Positions 49,354-57,599 of a stretch of DNA of 64,000 nucleotides are shown here, one piece after another. The notes beneath the pieces are model-generated. The model saw nothing but the letters and a program-made list of their open reading frames with translations, was not told the origin of the DNA and made no database searches. The DNA is from Niastella vici (GTDB taxonomy: Bacteria > Bacteroidota > Bacteroidia > Chitinophagales > Chitinophagaceae), in assembly GCF_002077945.1 (NCBI RefSeq), contig NZ_LVYD01000124.1, positions 372,001-436,000 on the forward strand, written 5' to 3'. Position numbers and translations under genes: made by a program. The first letter of the stretch is position 1. Every line of letters starts with the position of its first letter.

Positions 49354-52300
49354 ATGAAAAAGTATCGCAACGGCAGGCCATCCCGCTTTACGGGGCTATG
49401 GCTGCTTTTCTTCTTTCAATTGATCTTATCCGTTACTCATGCACAAACCATAACAGGTACCGTTTCTGATGAAAAAGGTACGAAGCTTTCCCGGGTTTCA
49501 GTAATAGTAAAGGGTACTTCCGTGGGAACTTCTACAAATAATGAGGGCAAATTCAGCATTCAGGCCCCCGCCAATGCCACTTTAACGTTCAGCTCTGTAG
49601 GCTTTAAAACCGTTGATGTAGCCATTAACGGAGGCACGGTGGTGAATGTATCATTGACCGGCGACAACCAGAACCTGGGCGAGGTGATTGTTACCGCCCT
49701 GGGCATAAAAAAGCAGGCCCGCAGCCTGGGTTATGCCGCCACCAGCGTAAAGCCCGAAGACCTAAGTGTAAACCGTACCAGTAATGTCATGAATGCCCTG
49801 CAGGGCAAAGTGGCCGGTGTAAATATTTCTTCCCTGGGTACGGGACCGGGCGGCACCTCCAAGATCCGCATCCGCGGCCAGTCGTCTATTTCGGGACAGA
49901 ACAATCCCCTCATCGTTATCAATGGCGTACCGGTTGATAATACCAACTTTAACGACAACACCATATCTGTTAAAGGTGGCGGGGTGTATGCCGATGGTGG
50001 CGATGGATTATCGAGTATTAATCCTGATGATATTGAAAGCATGACCATTTTGAAAGGCGCCCCGGCTTCGGCCCTGTATGGTTCGCGCGCCAAGGACGGG
50101 GTTATTATGATAACGACAAAAACGAAAGGAAAGACAAAAGGCATGGGCGTTACCTATAATCTGAATTATACCAACGATACCCCACTCGATTATACCGATT
50201 ACCAGAAAGAATATGGTCAGGGTGAGAACGGTGTTCGCCCAACAGCGCCCAACCCCACTTCGGGGGAATGGTCGTTTGGTGAAAAGTTTCAACCGGGCAT
50301 GACGCATATCCTGTTCAACAACCTCACGGTACCCTACCAACCCCAGGGAAGCCGTATTAAAGAATTTTATCGACATGGCGAGAACGCTTCGAACACCGTT
50401 GCTTTTGAAGCCAGCAACGAGAAGGGCGGCCTGCGGTTATCGCTCAACAATACGAGCAACAAGGGCATTATGCCCAATAATACGTTCAACCGCAAATCGA
50501 TGAACCTCGGTTTCAGCTATAACCTCACTGAACAATTCACCTTGTCGGGCAACGTCAATTACTCGCGCGAGATCAATAAGAACCCACCTAATATCGCCAA
50601 CCAGGACAACTCCATTCCCACCACGCTGATGGCACTGGCCAATTCCATGCCGCTGAGCGTGCTTAATGAGAACAAATACAATGCGGCGGGGAACGAGTAC
50701 AACTGGTCGCGGTTCACGAACCGAACCATTCCCTATTGGGTGTTGGCAGAACAATTCCATAATATCAAACGCGACCGCATCTTCGGCAATGTGGCTTTAA
50801 AATATAACATTCTGCCCTGGTTAAGCGTACAGGGCCGGTTTGGGCAGGACTACTGGTCGCGCGATGAAGATGTCAATAACTTCCCCACCGGCCAGGCTTC
50901 GAGGACGGCTGCGCCGGCCGGTTTTGTGAACGGCATCTACACCCAGGAATCGCGCCGGTTCCGCGAAACCAACCTCGACTTCCTGGTGAATGCCAACAAA
51001 AAATTCGGCAACCTGGATATTAATATAAATGGCGGGGGTAACCGCATGCGCAAACGTTCTGATATAAACAATGTACAGGTAACCGATTTCGTCATCAGGG
51101 GATTGTATACCGTGCAGAACGGAAGGGCCAAAGACCCGGTATACACATTAACAGAACAGGGTGTGAACTCGCTGTACGGTTCGGCCGAACTAAATTGGAA
51201 ACAAACTTTTTATGTGACCGGTACGGTACGCAACGACTGGTTCTCTACCCTGTCGCCGGCAAACCGCAGCATATTATATCCATCTGTTTCGGGTAGTTAT
51301 GTTTTTTCGGAACACCTGCCCACTTTAAGCTGGCTGAACTTTGGTAAACTGCGGCTGGGCTATGCCGAGGTAGGCAGCGATGGCGATGTGGCGCCCTATG
51401 CCGATCAGCTGTTCTATACAGTGAACGCCAACTTCATCAACAATCCCAATGGCACACCCGTACCGGTAGGCACCAGCAATATCATTCCCGGCACTACCAG
51501 CGGCACTACCCTGCCCAACCCTAATCTGAAACCCAGCCGGGTAGCCGAAACAGAAGCCGGTTTGGAAGTGCGCACGTTCAACAATCGCGTCAACCTCGAC
51601 CTCGCCGTTTACCGGAAGATAACAAGCGACCAGATCGTACTGGCGCAGATCTCCGATGGATCGGGTTATTTTAATACGCCCATCAACAGCGGCAAGAGCC
51701 GCAATTACGGGTTTGAGGCCATGGTGAACCTGGTGCCGGTACGCACAAATGATCTCAGCTGGGAATTCACCGCCAACACTTCTTACAATATCACCAAAGT
51801 GCTAAGCATCATTACCAGCAAACCGGGTGAACGCATTACCACGGGCACACACGTATTCAACGGCGAAACCCGGCATGTGGTGGGTGAAGAGATCGGGCAA
51901 ATTGCCGGCTACGGCTATGCGCGTGATGCAAAAGGACAACGGATCTTTCAGTCGAACGGATTACCGCAACGCACCGCCGACTTTGTATTGTTTGGCAGCG
52001 CACTGCCCAAATGGGTAGGCGGTTTCCTGAACACCATCAATTACAAAGGTGTTAACCTCTCCGTTTTTATTGATTACAAGCTGGGCGGCAAAATGCTGTC
52101 GGGCACCAACTTCAATGCCATACGGCATGGCCTGCATAAAAGAACGCTGGAAGGGCGCGAAGGCGGCGTAAAAGGCGCCGGTGTTGATGCCAGCGGAAAT
52201 CCCAATACCGCAGTTGCGGCGGTGCAAACCTATTGGGAACATTTGCGTTCGCAACAGATCGTTGAATCGGTTATTTATAACAGTGGTTACTGGAAGCTGC

Positions 52301-52527
52301 GGCAGGTATCGCTGGGCTACGATTTCACCAAACATCTTCCGGCCAAATGGCCCGTCAAAGGCCTGAAACTCGACCTGATCGCCAATAATGTTTTACTGTT
52401 AAAGAAATGGGTCGATAATATAGACCCCGAAACATTTGGCTTTGGCTCCGATAACCAGGTTGGGCTTGAATCGCCCGGCCTGCCCACCACCCGCAGCCTT
52501 GGATTGAATTTGAACATTAAATTCTAA
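49354..52527 (+). CDS. SusC/RagA-family TonB-linked outer-membrane transporter
   Basis: A 1057-residue protein. Signal peptide (LLFFFQLILSVTHAQ), then the CarboxypepD_reg-like N-terminal domain (TITGTVSDEKGTKLSRVSVI, NATLTFSSVGFKTVDVAING). The TonB box-like EVIVTALGIKKQARSLGYA is followed by a plug domain (VNRTSNVMNALQGKVAGVNI, GSSKIRIRGQ-type sequence, PASALYGSRAKDGVIMITTK) and a 22-strand barrel to the end (SLGLNLNIKF). This is the canonical SusC architecture for import of glycans or glycan-derived compounds in complex with a SusD lipoprotein, which follows 11 bases downstream. In this context the ligand is likely a sugar acid or oligomer containing it. Confidence 0.95.
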   Translation: MKKYRNGRPSRFTGLWLLFFFQLILSVTHAQTITGTVSDEKGTKLSRVSVIVKGTSVGTSTNNEGKFSIQAPANATLTFSSVGFKTVDVAINGGTVVNVSLTGDNQNLGEVIVTALGIKKQARSLGYAATSVKPEDLSVNRTSNVMNALQGKVAGVNISSLGTGPGGTSKIRIRGQSSISGQNNPLIVINGVPVDNTNFNDNTISVKGGGVYADGGDGLSSINPDDIESMTILKGAPASALYGSRAKDGVIMITTKTKGKTKGMGVTYNLNYTNDTPLDYTDYQKEYGQGENGVRPTAPNPTSGEWSFGEKFQPGMTHILFNNLTVPYQPQGSRIKEFYRHGENASNTVAFEASNEKGGLRLSLNNTSNKGIMPNNTFNRKSMNLGFSYNLTEQFTLSGNVNYSREINKNPPNIANQDNSIPTTLMALANSMPLSVLNENKYNAAGNEYNWSRFTNRTIPYWVLAEQFHNIKRDRIFGNVALKYNILPWLSVQGRFGQDYWSRDEDVNNFPTGQASRTAAPAGFVNGIYTQESRRFRETNLDFLVNANKKFGNLDININGGGNRMRKRSDINNVQVTDFVIRGLYTVQNGRAKDPVYTLTEQGVNSLYGSAELNWKQTFYVTGTVRNDWFSTLSPANRSILYPSVSGSYVFSEHLPTLSWLNFGKLRLGYAEVGSDGDVAPYADQLFYTVNANFINNPNGTPVPVGTSNIIPGTTSGTTLPNPNLKPSRVAETEAGLEVRTFNNRVNLDLAVYRKITSDQIVLAQISDGSGYFNTPINSGKSRNYGFEAMVNLVPVRTNDLSWEFTANTSYNITKVLSIITSKPGERITTGTHVFNGETRHVVGEEIGQIAGYGYARDAKGQRIFQSNGLPQRTADFVLFGSALPKWVGGFLNTINYKGVNLSVFIDYKLGGKMLSGTNFNAIRHGLHKRTLEGREGGVKGAGVDASGNPNTAVAAVQTYWEHLRSQQIVESVIYNSGYWKLRQVSLGYDFTKHLPAKWPVKGLKLDLIANNVLLLKKWVDNIDPETFGFGSDNQVGLESPGLPTTRSLGLNLNIKF

Positions 52528-52538
52528 CACCTTCGATC

Positions 52539-54077
52539 ATGAAAAAGATTGTCAATTATAGTCTGCTTGTTTGGTCAATATTGATCATGGCTTCCTGCGA
52601 AAAAGGATTGTCTGATCTGAACGTGAACAAAACGAGCCCCACCGGGCTCGACCCGGCCTTGTTGCTAAACCAGGCTGTTATCAATACGTCGTTCCCCGTA
52701 AAATCAATGGTGTTCGACATTGGCATTGTACAGCAGATGGTAACGCCCAATGGCGGTGTGCTGGCCGGCGCCAATTTTAACCAGGACAGCAAGGATGTTA
52801 CCTCGCAACCTTTATGGACGGCCTATTATCAAAGCGTGATCAAGAACACCTATGACGCCCTTACCCGAACAAAGGATAATGCCGCGCGAAGCAATATGTA
52901 CAATATGACACGCATTTTTCAATCATATGTTTTTATGATATTGACTGATGAATATGGCGACATTCCCTATTCACAGGCCGGCGCCGGATTATCGGACCGC
53001 GTGTTGTTCCCAAAATACGACCGGCAGCAGGATATTTACCCAAAGCTTATTCAGGAGCTTACAGATGCAGCAACAGCGCTGAGCACAAAGGGCACCATTG
53101 AAACCGGCGATGTACTGTATGCCGGCGATATTGCCAAATGGAAAAAATTTGCTTATTCCCTGCTCTTGCGCGCAGGGATGCGGTTGAGTAAAATAGATGC
53201 CGCCAAAGCGCAAAGCACCGTACAGGCGGCTGTGGCGGGCGGCGTCATTACCGACAATGCCGACAATGCTTACATCCGTCATGATGCCAATTTTACGCAA
53301 CCGATCGGCGGTACGCTCAATGGCAGTGAAGCAGCGAACTTCTACCTTACCAAACCTTTTGTTGATCAGTTGAAGAATACCAGTGACCCACGCCTGCAGG
53401 CGATCGCGATCAGGTATGTTGGTGCAGGCAGCGGCGCCGGACAAACCGTGGCTGCAGGCAGCACTGATCCTTCCAAACAAATTGGTATGCCCATCGGGAA
53501 AGACAATGGCACCGTGGGCGCTGCCGCAACGGCCGATGGACTGGCAAGCTTTTATGATTACAGCCAGGTCGACCGCCGCCGCATGGTGAAGATCTCCTCG
53601 CCCGTGTTCCTGGTAACGGCTGCACAAACCAACCTGTTGCTGGCCGAAGCCCGCTTTCGCGGCTGGATCACCAGCGGTACGGCCGCACAATATTTTGCCA
53701 ATGGCATTAAAGCAAATATGGACCAGATGGCTATGTACGACGCCAATTCCGCCGTTTCCGCCACGGCCCGCGATACCTATATAACGGCGAACCCGCTTAC
53801 CGCAGGTACTGAATTACAACAGATCAATACCCAATACTGGATCGCTTCTTTTTTGAACGGTCCGGAAGCATTCGCTAACTTCAGGAGAAGCGGCTTTCCG
53901 GTGTTGACACCAAACCCGTATGGACAGCCCAATAACCCGGATGTACCGAATGGCACGTTTATCAGAAGGCTTACCTACCCTACTTCGGAACTGAGTGTGA
54001 ATACCGACAATGTAAATGAAGCCATTGCCCGGCAGGGAGTTGATAAGTTAAGTACACGGATCTGGTGGGACAAGTGA
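52539..54077 (+). CDS. SusD/RagB-family surface lipoprotein (SusD-like_2)
   Basis: A 512-residue lipoprotein; SILIMASC gives the lipobox, with the cysteine near residue 20. The opening LNVNKTSPTGLDPALLLNQA and the later YSLLLRAGMRLSKIDA region (TPR-like helices) are typical of the SusD-like_2 family (PF12771). The C-terminal part (NTQYWIASFLNGPEAFANFR, then RRLTYPTSELSVNTDN) matches the family end. SusD proteins bind the ligand at the cell surface and pass it to SusC. It follows susC by 11 bases and precedes a heptad-repeat palindrome, then the dehydratase gene. Confidence 0.94.
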   Translation: MKKIVNYSLLVWSILIMASCEKGLSDLNVNKTSPTGLDPALLLNQAVINTSFPVKSMVFDIGIVQQMVTPNGGVLAGANFNQDSKDVTSQPLWTAYYQSVIKNTYDALTRTKDNAARSNMYNMTRIFQSYVFMILTDEYGDIPYSQAGAGLSDRVLFPKYDRQQDIYPKLIQELTDAATALSTKGTIETGDVLYAGDIAKWKKFAYSLLLRAGMRLSKIDAAKAQSTVQAAVAGGVITDNADNAYIRHDANFTQPIGGTLNGSEAANFYLTKPFVDQLKNTSDPRLQAIAIRYVGAGSGAGQTVAAGSTDPSKQIGMPIGKDNGTVGAAATADGLASFYDYSQVDRRRMVKISSPVFLVTAAQTNLLLAEARFRGWITSGTAAQYFANGIKANMDQMAMYDANSAVSATARDTYITANPLTAGTELQQINTQYWIASFLNGPEAFANFRRSGFPVLTPNPYGQPNNPDVPNGTFIRRLTYPTSELSVNTDNVNEAIARQGVDKLSTRIWWDK

Positions 54078-54107
54078 GTTATATTGTTAAAATAGTGAAT
54101 ATAGGAA

Positions 54108-54220
54108 TATGAAGTAAGACGTAGGAAGTAGGAAGCGCCCTAATCTTCAGACCTCTGAATAATGGCAGCGCTTTGAAATTATCGGGTATTTCTTACCTCC
54201 TACTTCTTACCTCCTACTTC
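54108..54220. repeat. Heptad-repeat palindrome
   Basis: TATGAAGTAAGACGTAGGAA (from 54108) is complementary to the run TTCTTACCTCCTACTTCTTA (54190-54209), separated by about 55 unique bases. It lies between the SusD and dehydratase genes. Confidence 0.85.
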
Positions 54221-54255
54221 AAAAAAAATAACCACATATCTCTAACTACAAACAA

Positions 54256-55977
54256 ATGAAACAAGAGAAAAAACTAAGGAGCGCCGACTGGTTCGGTAAA
54301 GACGACAAGATGGGATTTGTGCATCGCTCCTGGTTCCGTACCCAGGGCTATCCCGACGATTATTTCCAGAACAAACCCGTGATCGGCATTTGTAATACCT
54401 GGAGTGAGTTAACGCCCTGCAATGGGCATTTGCGCGATCTGGCCGAAGTAGTGAAACGAGGCGTGATAGAGGCCGGCGGGGTCCCCCTGGAATTCCCCGT
54501 TACTTCGTTGGGCGAAACCGTTATGCGGCCCACCACGATGTTATTCCGCAACCTGGCCAGTATGGATGTGGAAGAAACCATTCGCGCCAATCCTATCGAT
54601 GGCGTGGTGCTGCTCACCGGTTGCGATAAAACAACGCCTTCTACGCTGATGGGCGCCTGTAGTGTGAACCTGCCCACCATTGTAGTGCCCGGCGGTCCCA
54701 TGCTGAACGGACGCTTTCGTGGTGAATGTATGGGCAGTGGCACCTTTAACTGGCTGATCAAGGAAAAACAGGGTGTTGAAAATTATAGTGCAGCAGATAT
54801 CCTGGAAGTGGAAACCGGCGTGGCCCGCAGCCAGGGCCATTGCATGACCATGGGCACCGCCAGCACCATGGCCTGTATGGTAGAATCGCTGGGCCTTACC
54901 CTGCCCGGCGCCGCCGCCATTCCGGCGGTAGATGCCCGTAAAAAAGTAATGGCCCAATTAAGCGGCCGGCGTATTGTAGAAATGGTGCGGGAAGACCTGA
55001 AACTATCGCAGATACTCACGCGCGCTGCTTTTGAAAATGCCATTGTCGTCAATTCTGCCATTGGCGGTTCCTCCAATTTTATTATTCATTTGCTGGCCAT
55101 TGCCGGCAGAATAGGTGTTCCGCTCACCCTCGAAGACTTCGATGCCATTGGCAGCAAAGTGCCGTTGTTATTGAACCTGAAACCATCGGGCCAATACCTG
55201 ATGGAAGATTTTTATTATGCCGGCGGATTGCCCGTGATCATCAGGGAAATGCAATCGTATTTGCACAACAACACCATTACCGTTAACGGAAAAAGTATCA
55301 GTACAAATAGTGCTTCTGCTGCCTGTTATAATGCAGCTGTGATCGCCACGGTGGAACAACCGTTGAAACCGGCAGCTGGTATGGCCGTGCTGAAAGGCAA
55401 TTTGTGTGAACAGGGCGCCATCATAAAGCCTTCCGCTGCTTCGGCACACTTATTAAAACATCGTGGCCGTGCGGTGGTATTCGAGAATATAGAAGATTAT
55501 CATGCGCGTATAGACGATCCGGCACTGGATATTGATGAACATTGCGTGATCGTTTTGAAAGGCGCAGGACCGGTAGGTTACCCCGGCATGCCCGAAGTAG
55601 GCAATGTAGACCTGCCGATGAAATTGTTGCAACAAGGTATTAAGGATATGGTACGTATTTCGGATGGGCGCATGAGCGGTACGGCCGGCGGTACGGTGAT
55701 TTTACATGTATCGCCCGAATCATCGATCGGTGGCGTGCTTGCCCTGGTACAGAATGGCGATATCATAGAACTGGATGTAGCAGCCCGGAAGCTGCACCTC
55801 GATGTGAGCGATGAAGAACTGGCAGCGCGCAAAGCACGCTGGCAGGCGCCTGCCCCCCGGGCAACACGCGGTTATGTAAAGTTCTATATCGATCATGTGC
55901 AGCAGGCGCATCTGGGCGCCGACCTCGATGTATTACGTGGTGGGTCGGGCGATGAGGTAGTGCGGGACCTGCATTAG
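54256..55977 (+). CDS. IlvD/Edd-family sugar-acid dehydratase
   Basis: A 573-residue enzyme of the dihydroxy-acid / 6-phosphogluconate dehydratase family. The iron-sulfur ligands are the cysteines in NTWSELTPCNGHL (about 56), VVLLTGCDKTTPSTLMGAC (about 123) and SQGHCMTMGTAST (about 196). The catalytic C-terminal serine is in MSGTAGGTVILHVSPE and the Lys-binding region in DARKKVMAQLSG. The subgroup with GHCMTMGTAS is typical of aldonic acid dehydratases (L-arabonate, D-xylonate, D-gluconate type) rather than IlvD. It would convert an aldonic acid to its 2-keto-3-deoxy form in the cytoplasm. No signal peptide is present. It is the last gene of the plus-strand arm of the sugar-acid locus. Confidence 0.9.
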   Translation: MKQEKKLRSADWFGKDDKMGFVHRSWFRTQGYPDDYFQNKPVIGICNTWSELTPCNGHLRDLAEVVKRGVIEAGGVPLEFPVTSLGETVMRPTTMLFRNLASMDVEETIRANPIDGVVLLTGCDKTTPSTLMGACSVNLPTIVVPGGPMLNGRFRGECMGSGTFNWLIKEKQGVENYSAADILEVETGVARSQGHCMTMGTASTMACMVESLGLTLPGAAAIPAVDARKKVMAQLSGRRIVEMVREDLKLSQILTRAAFENAIVVNSAIGGSSNFIIHLLAIAGRIGVPLTLEDFDAIGSKVPLLLNLKPSGQYLMEDFYYAGGLPVIIREMQSYLHNNTITVNGKSISTNSASAACYNAAVIATVEQPLKPAAGMAVLKGNLCEQGAIIKPSAASAHLLKHRGRAVVFENIEDYHARIDDPALDIDEHCVIVLKGAGPVGYPGMPEVGNVDLPMKLLQQGIKDMVRISDGRMSGTAGGTVILHVSPESSIGGVLALVQNGDIIELDVAARKLHLDVSDEELAARKARWQAPAPRATRGYVKFYIDHVQQAHLGADLDVLRGGSGDEVVRDLH

Positions 55978-56013
55978 CGATTATAAGGGATACCAGGGAT
56001 ATCTTTCCTGCTA

Positions 56014-57459
56014 TCAATCCTTTTCATCAATGGGAAAGAATTCTAAATTATATTTTTTTGATAGCGGCATTACGATGGCCGGTTCCATCAGCACATATTC
56101 ATAGAATGCTTCGCCTGGCATTCCTACAAACCGTTTCTTTTCCTTATTATCAATCAAACATAAGTTGAGCAATTTAATCAGGCGCTGCATGTCGTTGTAA
56201 TCGTGCGTACCTTCTTCAGAATAGCCCAGCTTGTAGATCGATTTATTATATTTCACAAAAAGGCTGTAGTGATAGTCATCTTTATTGATGGATTTAGTTA
56301 CCTGGCCAATGGTGAAATGATTACATCCCTGCGCTTTAACCACCCATTTGAATTCATCCTCAAATAATTTAACATAATTTGTAGGCACATCGCCATCCTC
56401 GCGGTAAAATCCAATAAGCAGGTTGTTGGCACGGAAAAAATCGTGAATTACCCCGTATTGATGTTTTATAGCGATCTCGAACTTCATCAATTTATTCAGC
56501 CTGATCTCAGGAAGATCACAACTTACAGCAACCTTATTTAAATCAGCTACCAGGCTATTGATCTTCTCTTCAGGCATTAAAAAGACAGGCATAATTTTTT
56601 CCTTCTTTATATTCTTTGCAGCCAGCATTTGAGCGTGGCGATCTTTATCGAGATAGTAAGTAAGTTTATACAGATCCGTTGTTTCAAAGTCTTTTTGAAG
56701 CAACAGCTGAAACAACAGGTCGGTTGCTCTTTTGGCAGTGGACCCGTTTTCTGATAAACAAAGATGATCAAAAAGATTTCCTTTCTCAAATATGCCATAC
56801 CGGCTGCCTAAAGAAAGATATTTCACCCTGTCATGGATCAGATCATCAACAAGTATTTGCAGGTAATCAAGCGCTTCTTCATCTTTACCCATTTGAACCA
56901 GCCAGTAAACCAGGTCGGCTTCCTCATGGTATTTAATATCAAGATTGGGCCTGCTTTTAAAGTAATCGACTATCATTTGATAACTCTCCGGATACAACGA
57001 CTGGGTCATAAACTTAAGCTTCCGGTACCGGAGATGCGCTTGCGTTGACTTTTCAAACTGCATTCCATCAAAATAAGCATTGATCAATGCTGTTGCTTCT
57101 TTCGATGACCGCCAGAAATTACAGGATTCAAAATTAAAACATCTTGCTCCGTCCCCCACCGTATCAGCCAGGACGTCTTTTATGAACTGTATTTTTGAAG
57201 ATTCTGAATAGGTTGGGCTCTCCAGAATTGCTTTCAGTATACCATCGCCCAATTCCATTTTGGCCGTATATTTTGGAATGGAATCGCTACACACAAAAAC
57301 AACTGCAGCGGGGTCAATACCGGTAACTTTGACTGTTTTACGTTTTTGATCAGCAAGAATAAGCTGGTCGAATGGTGCATTGAGGTTGTTTTTATTACTA
57401 TTCTGCGCTGTCATTATCCGGGGTAATAAGATCAATAAAAAAGAAATCAGTTTTCGCAT
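56014..57459 (-). CDS. Secreted protein of unknown function
   Basis: A 481-residue protein with signal peptide (FLLILLPRIMTAQ). The middle part has regularly spaced helices (QFIKDVLADTVGDGARCF, EADLVYWLVQMGKDEEALDY, KRATDLLFQLLLQKDFETTD), suggesting a HEAT- or TPR-like solenoid. The C-terminal part has HFTIGQVTKSINKDDYHYSL and FVGMPGEAFYEYVLMEPAIV. No named domain was recognised. It converges with the dehydratase gene and is flanked by two similar 34-bp segments (55926-55959 and 57534-57567), suggesting insertion or duplication here. Confidence 0.65.
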   Translation of the reverse strand: MRKLISFLLILLPRIMTAQNSNKNNLNAPFDQLILADQKRKTVKVTGIDPAAVVFVCSDSIPKYTAKMELGDGILKAILESPTYSESSKIQFIKDVLADTVGDGARCFNFESCNFWRSSKEATALINAYFDGMQFEKSTQAHLRYRKLKFMTQSLYPESYQMIVDYFKSRPNLDIKYHEEADLVYWLVQMGKDEEALDYLQILVDDLIHDRVKYLSLGSRYGIFEKGNLFDHLCLSENGSTAKRATDLLFQLLLQKDFETTDLYKLTYYLDKDRHAQMLAAKNIKKEKIMPVFLMPEEKINSLVADLNKVAVSCDLPEIRLNKLMKFEIAIKHQYGVIHDFFRANNLLIGFYREDGDVPTNYVKLFEDEFKWVVKAQGCNHFTIGQVTKSINKDDYHYSLFVKYNKSIYKLGYSEEGTHDYNDMQRLIKLLNLCLIDNKEKKRFVGMPGEAFYEYVLMEPAIVMPLSKKYNLEFFPIDEKD

Positions 57460-57533
57460 TTGCTTTTGTGATACGTATAAGGATTCATTTTTCTGCCGTC
57501 AATATACAAAAAAAGCAAATACATGGCAGGTTG

Positions 57534-57567
57534 CCCCCGATGTATTACGTAGTGTGCCGGGCGATGA
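57534..57567 (+). repeat. Copy of the 3' end of the IlvD/Edd dehydratase gene
   Basis: CGATGTATTACGTAGTGTGC then CGGGCGATGAG matches the dehydratase gene at 55926-55959 at about 31 of 34 positions. In frame it reads APDVLRSVPGDE and a stop, compared with LDVLRGGSGDEV in the gene. It is a relic of another dehydratase gene or of a duplication that also placed the gene at 56014-57459 between the two copies. Confidence 0.55.
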
Positions 57568-57599
57568 GTAATCCGGCGCCGCCGGTTGCGGGTACCGGC

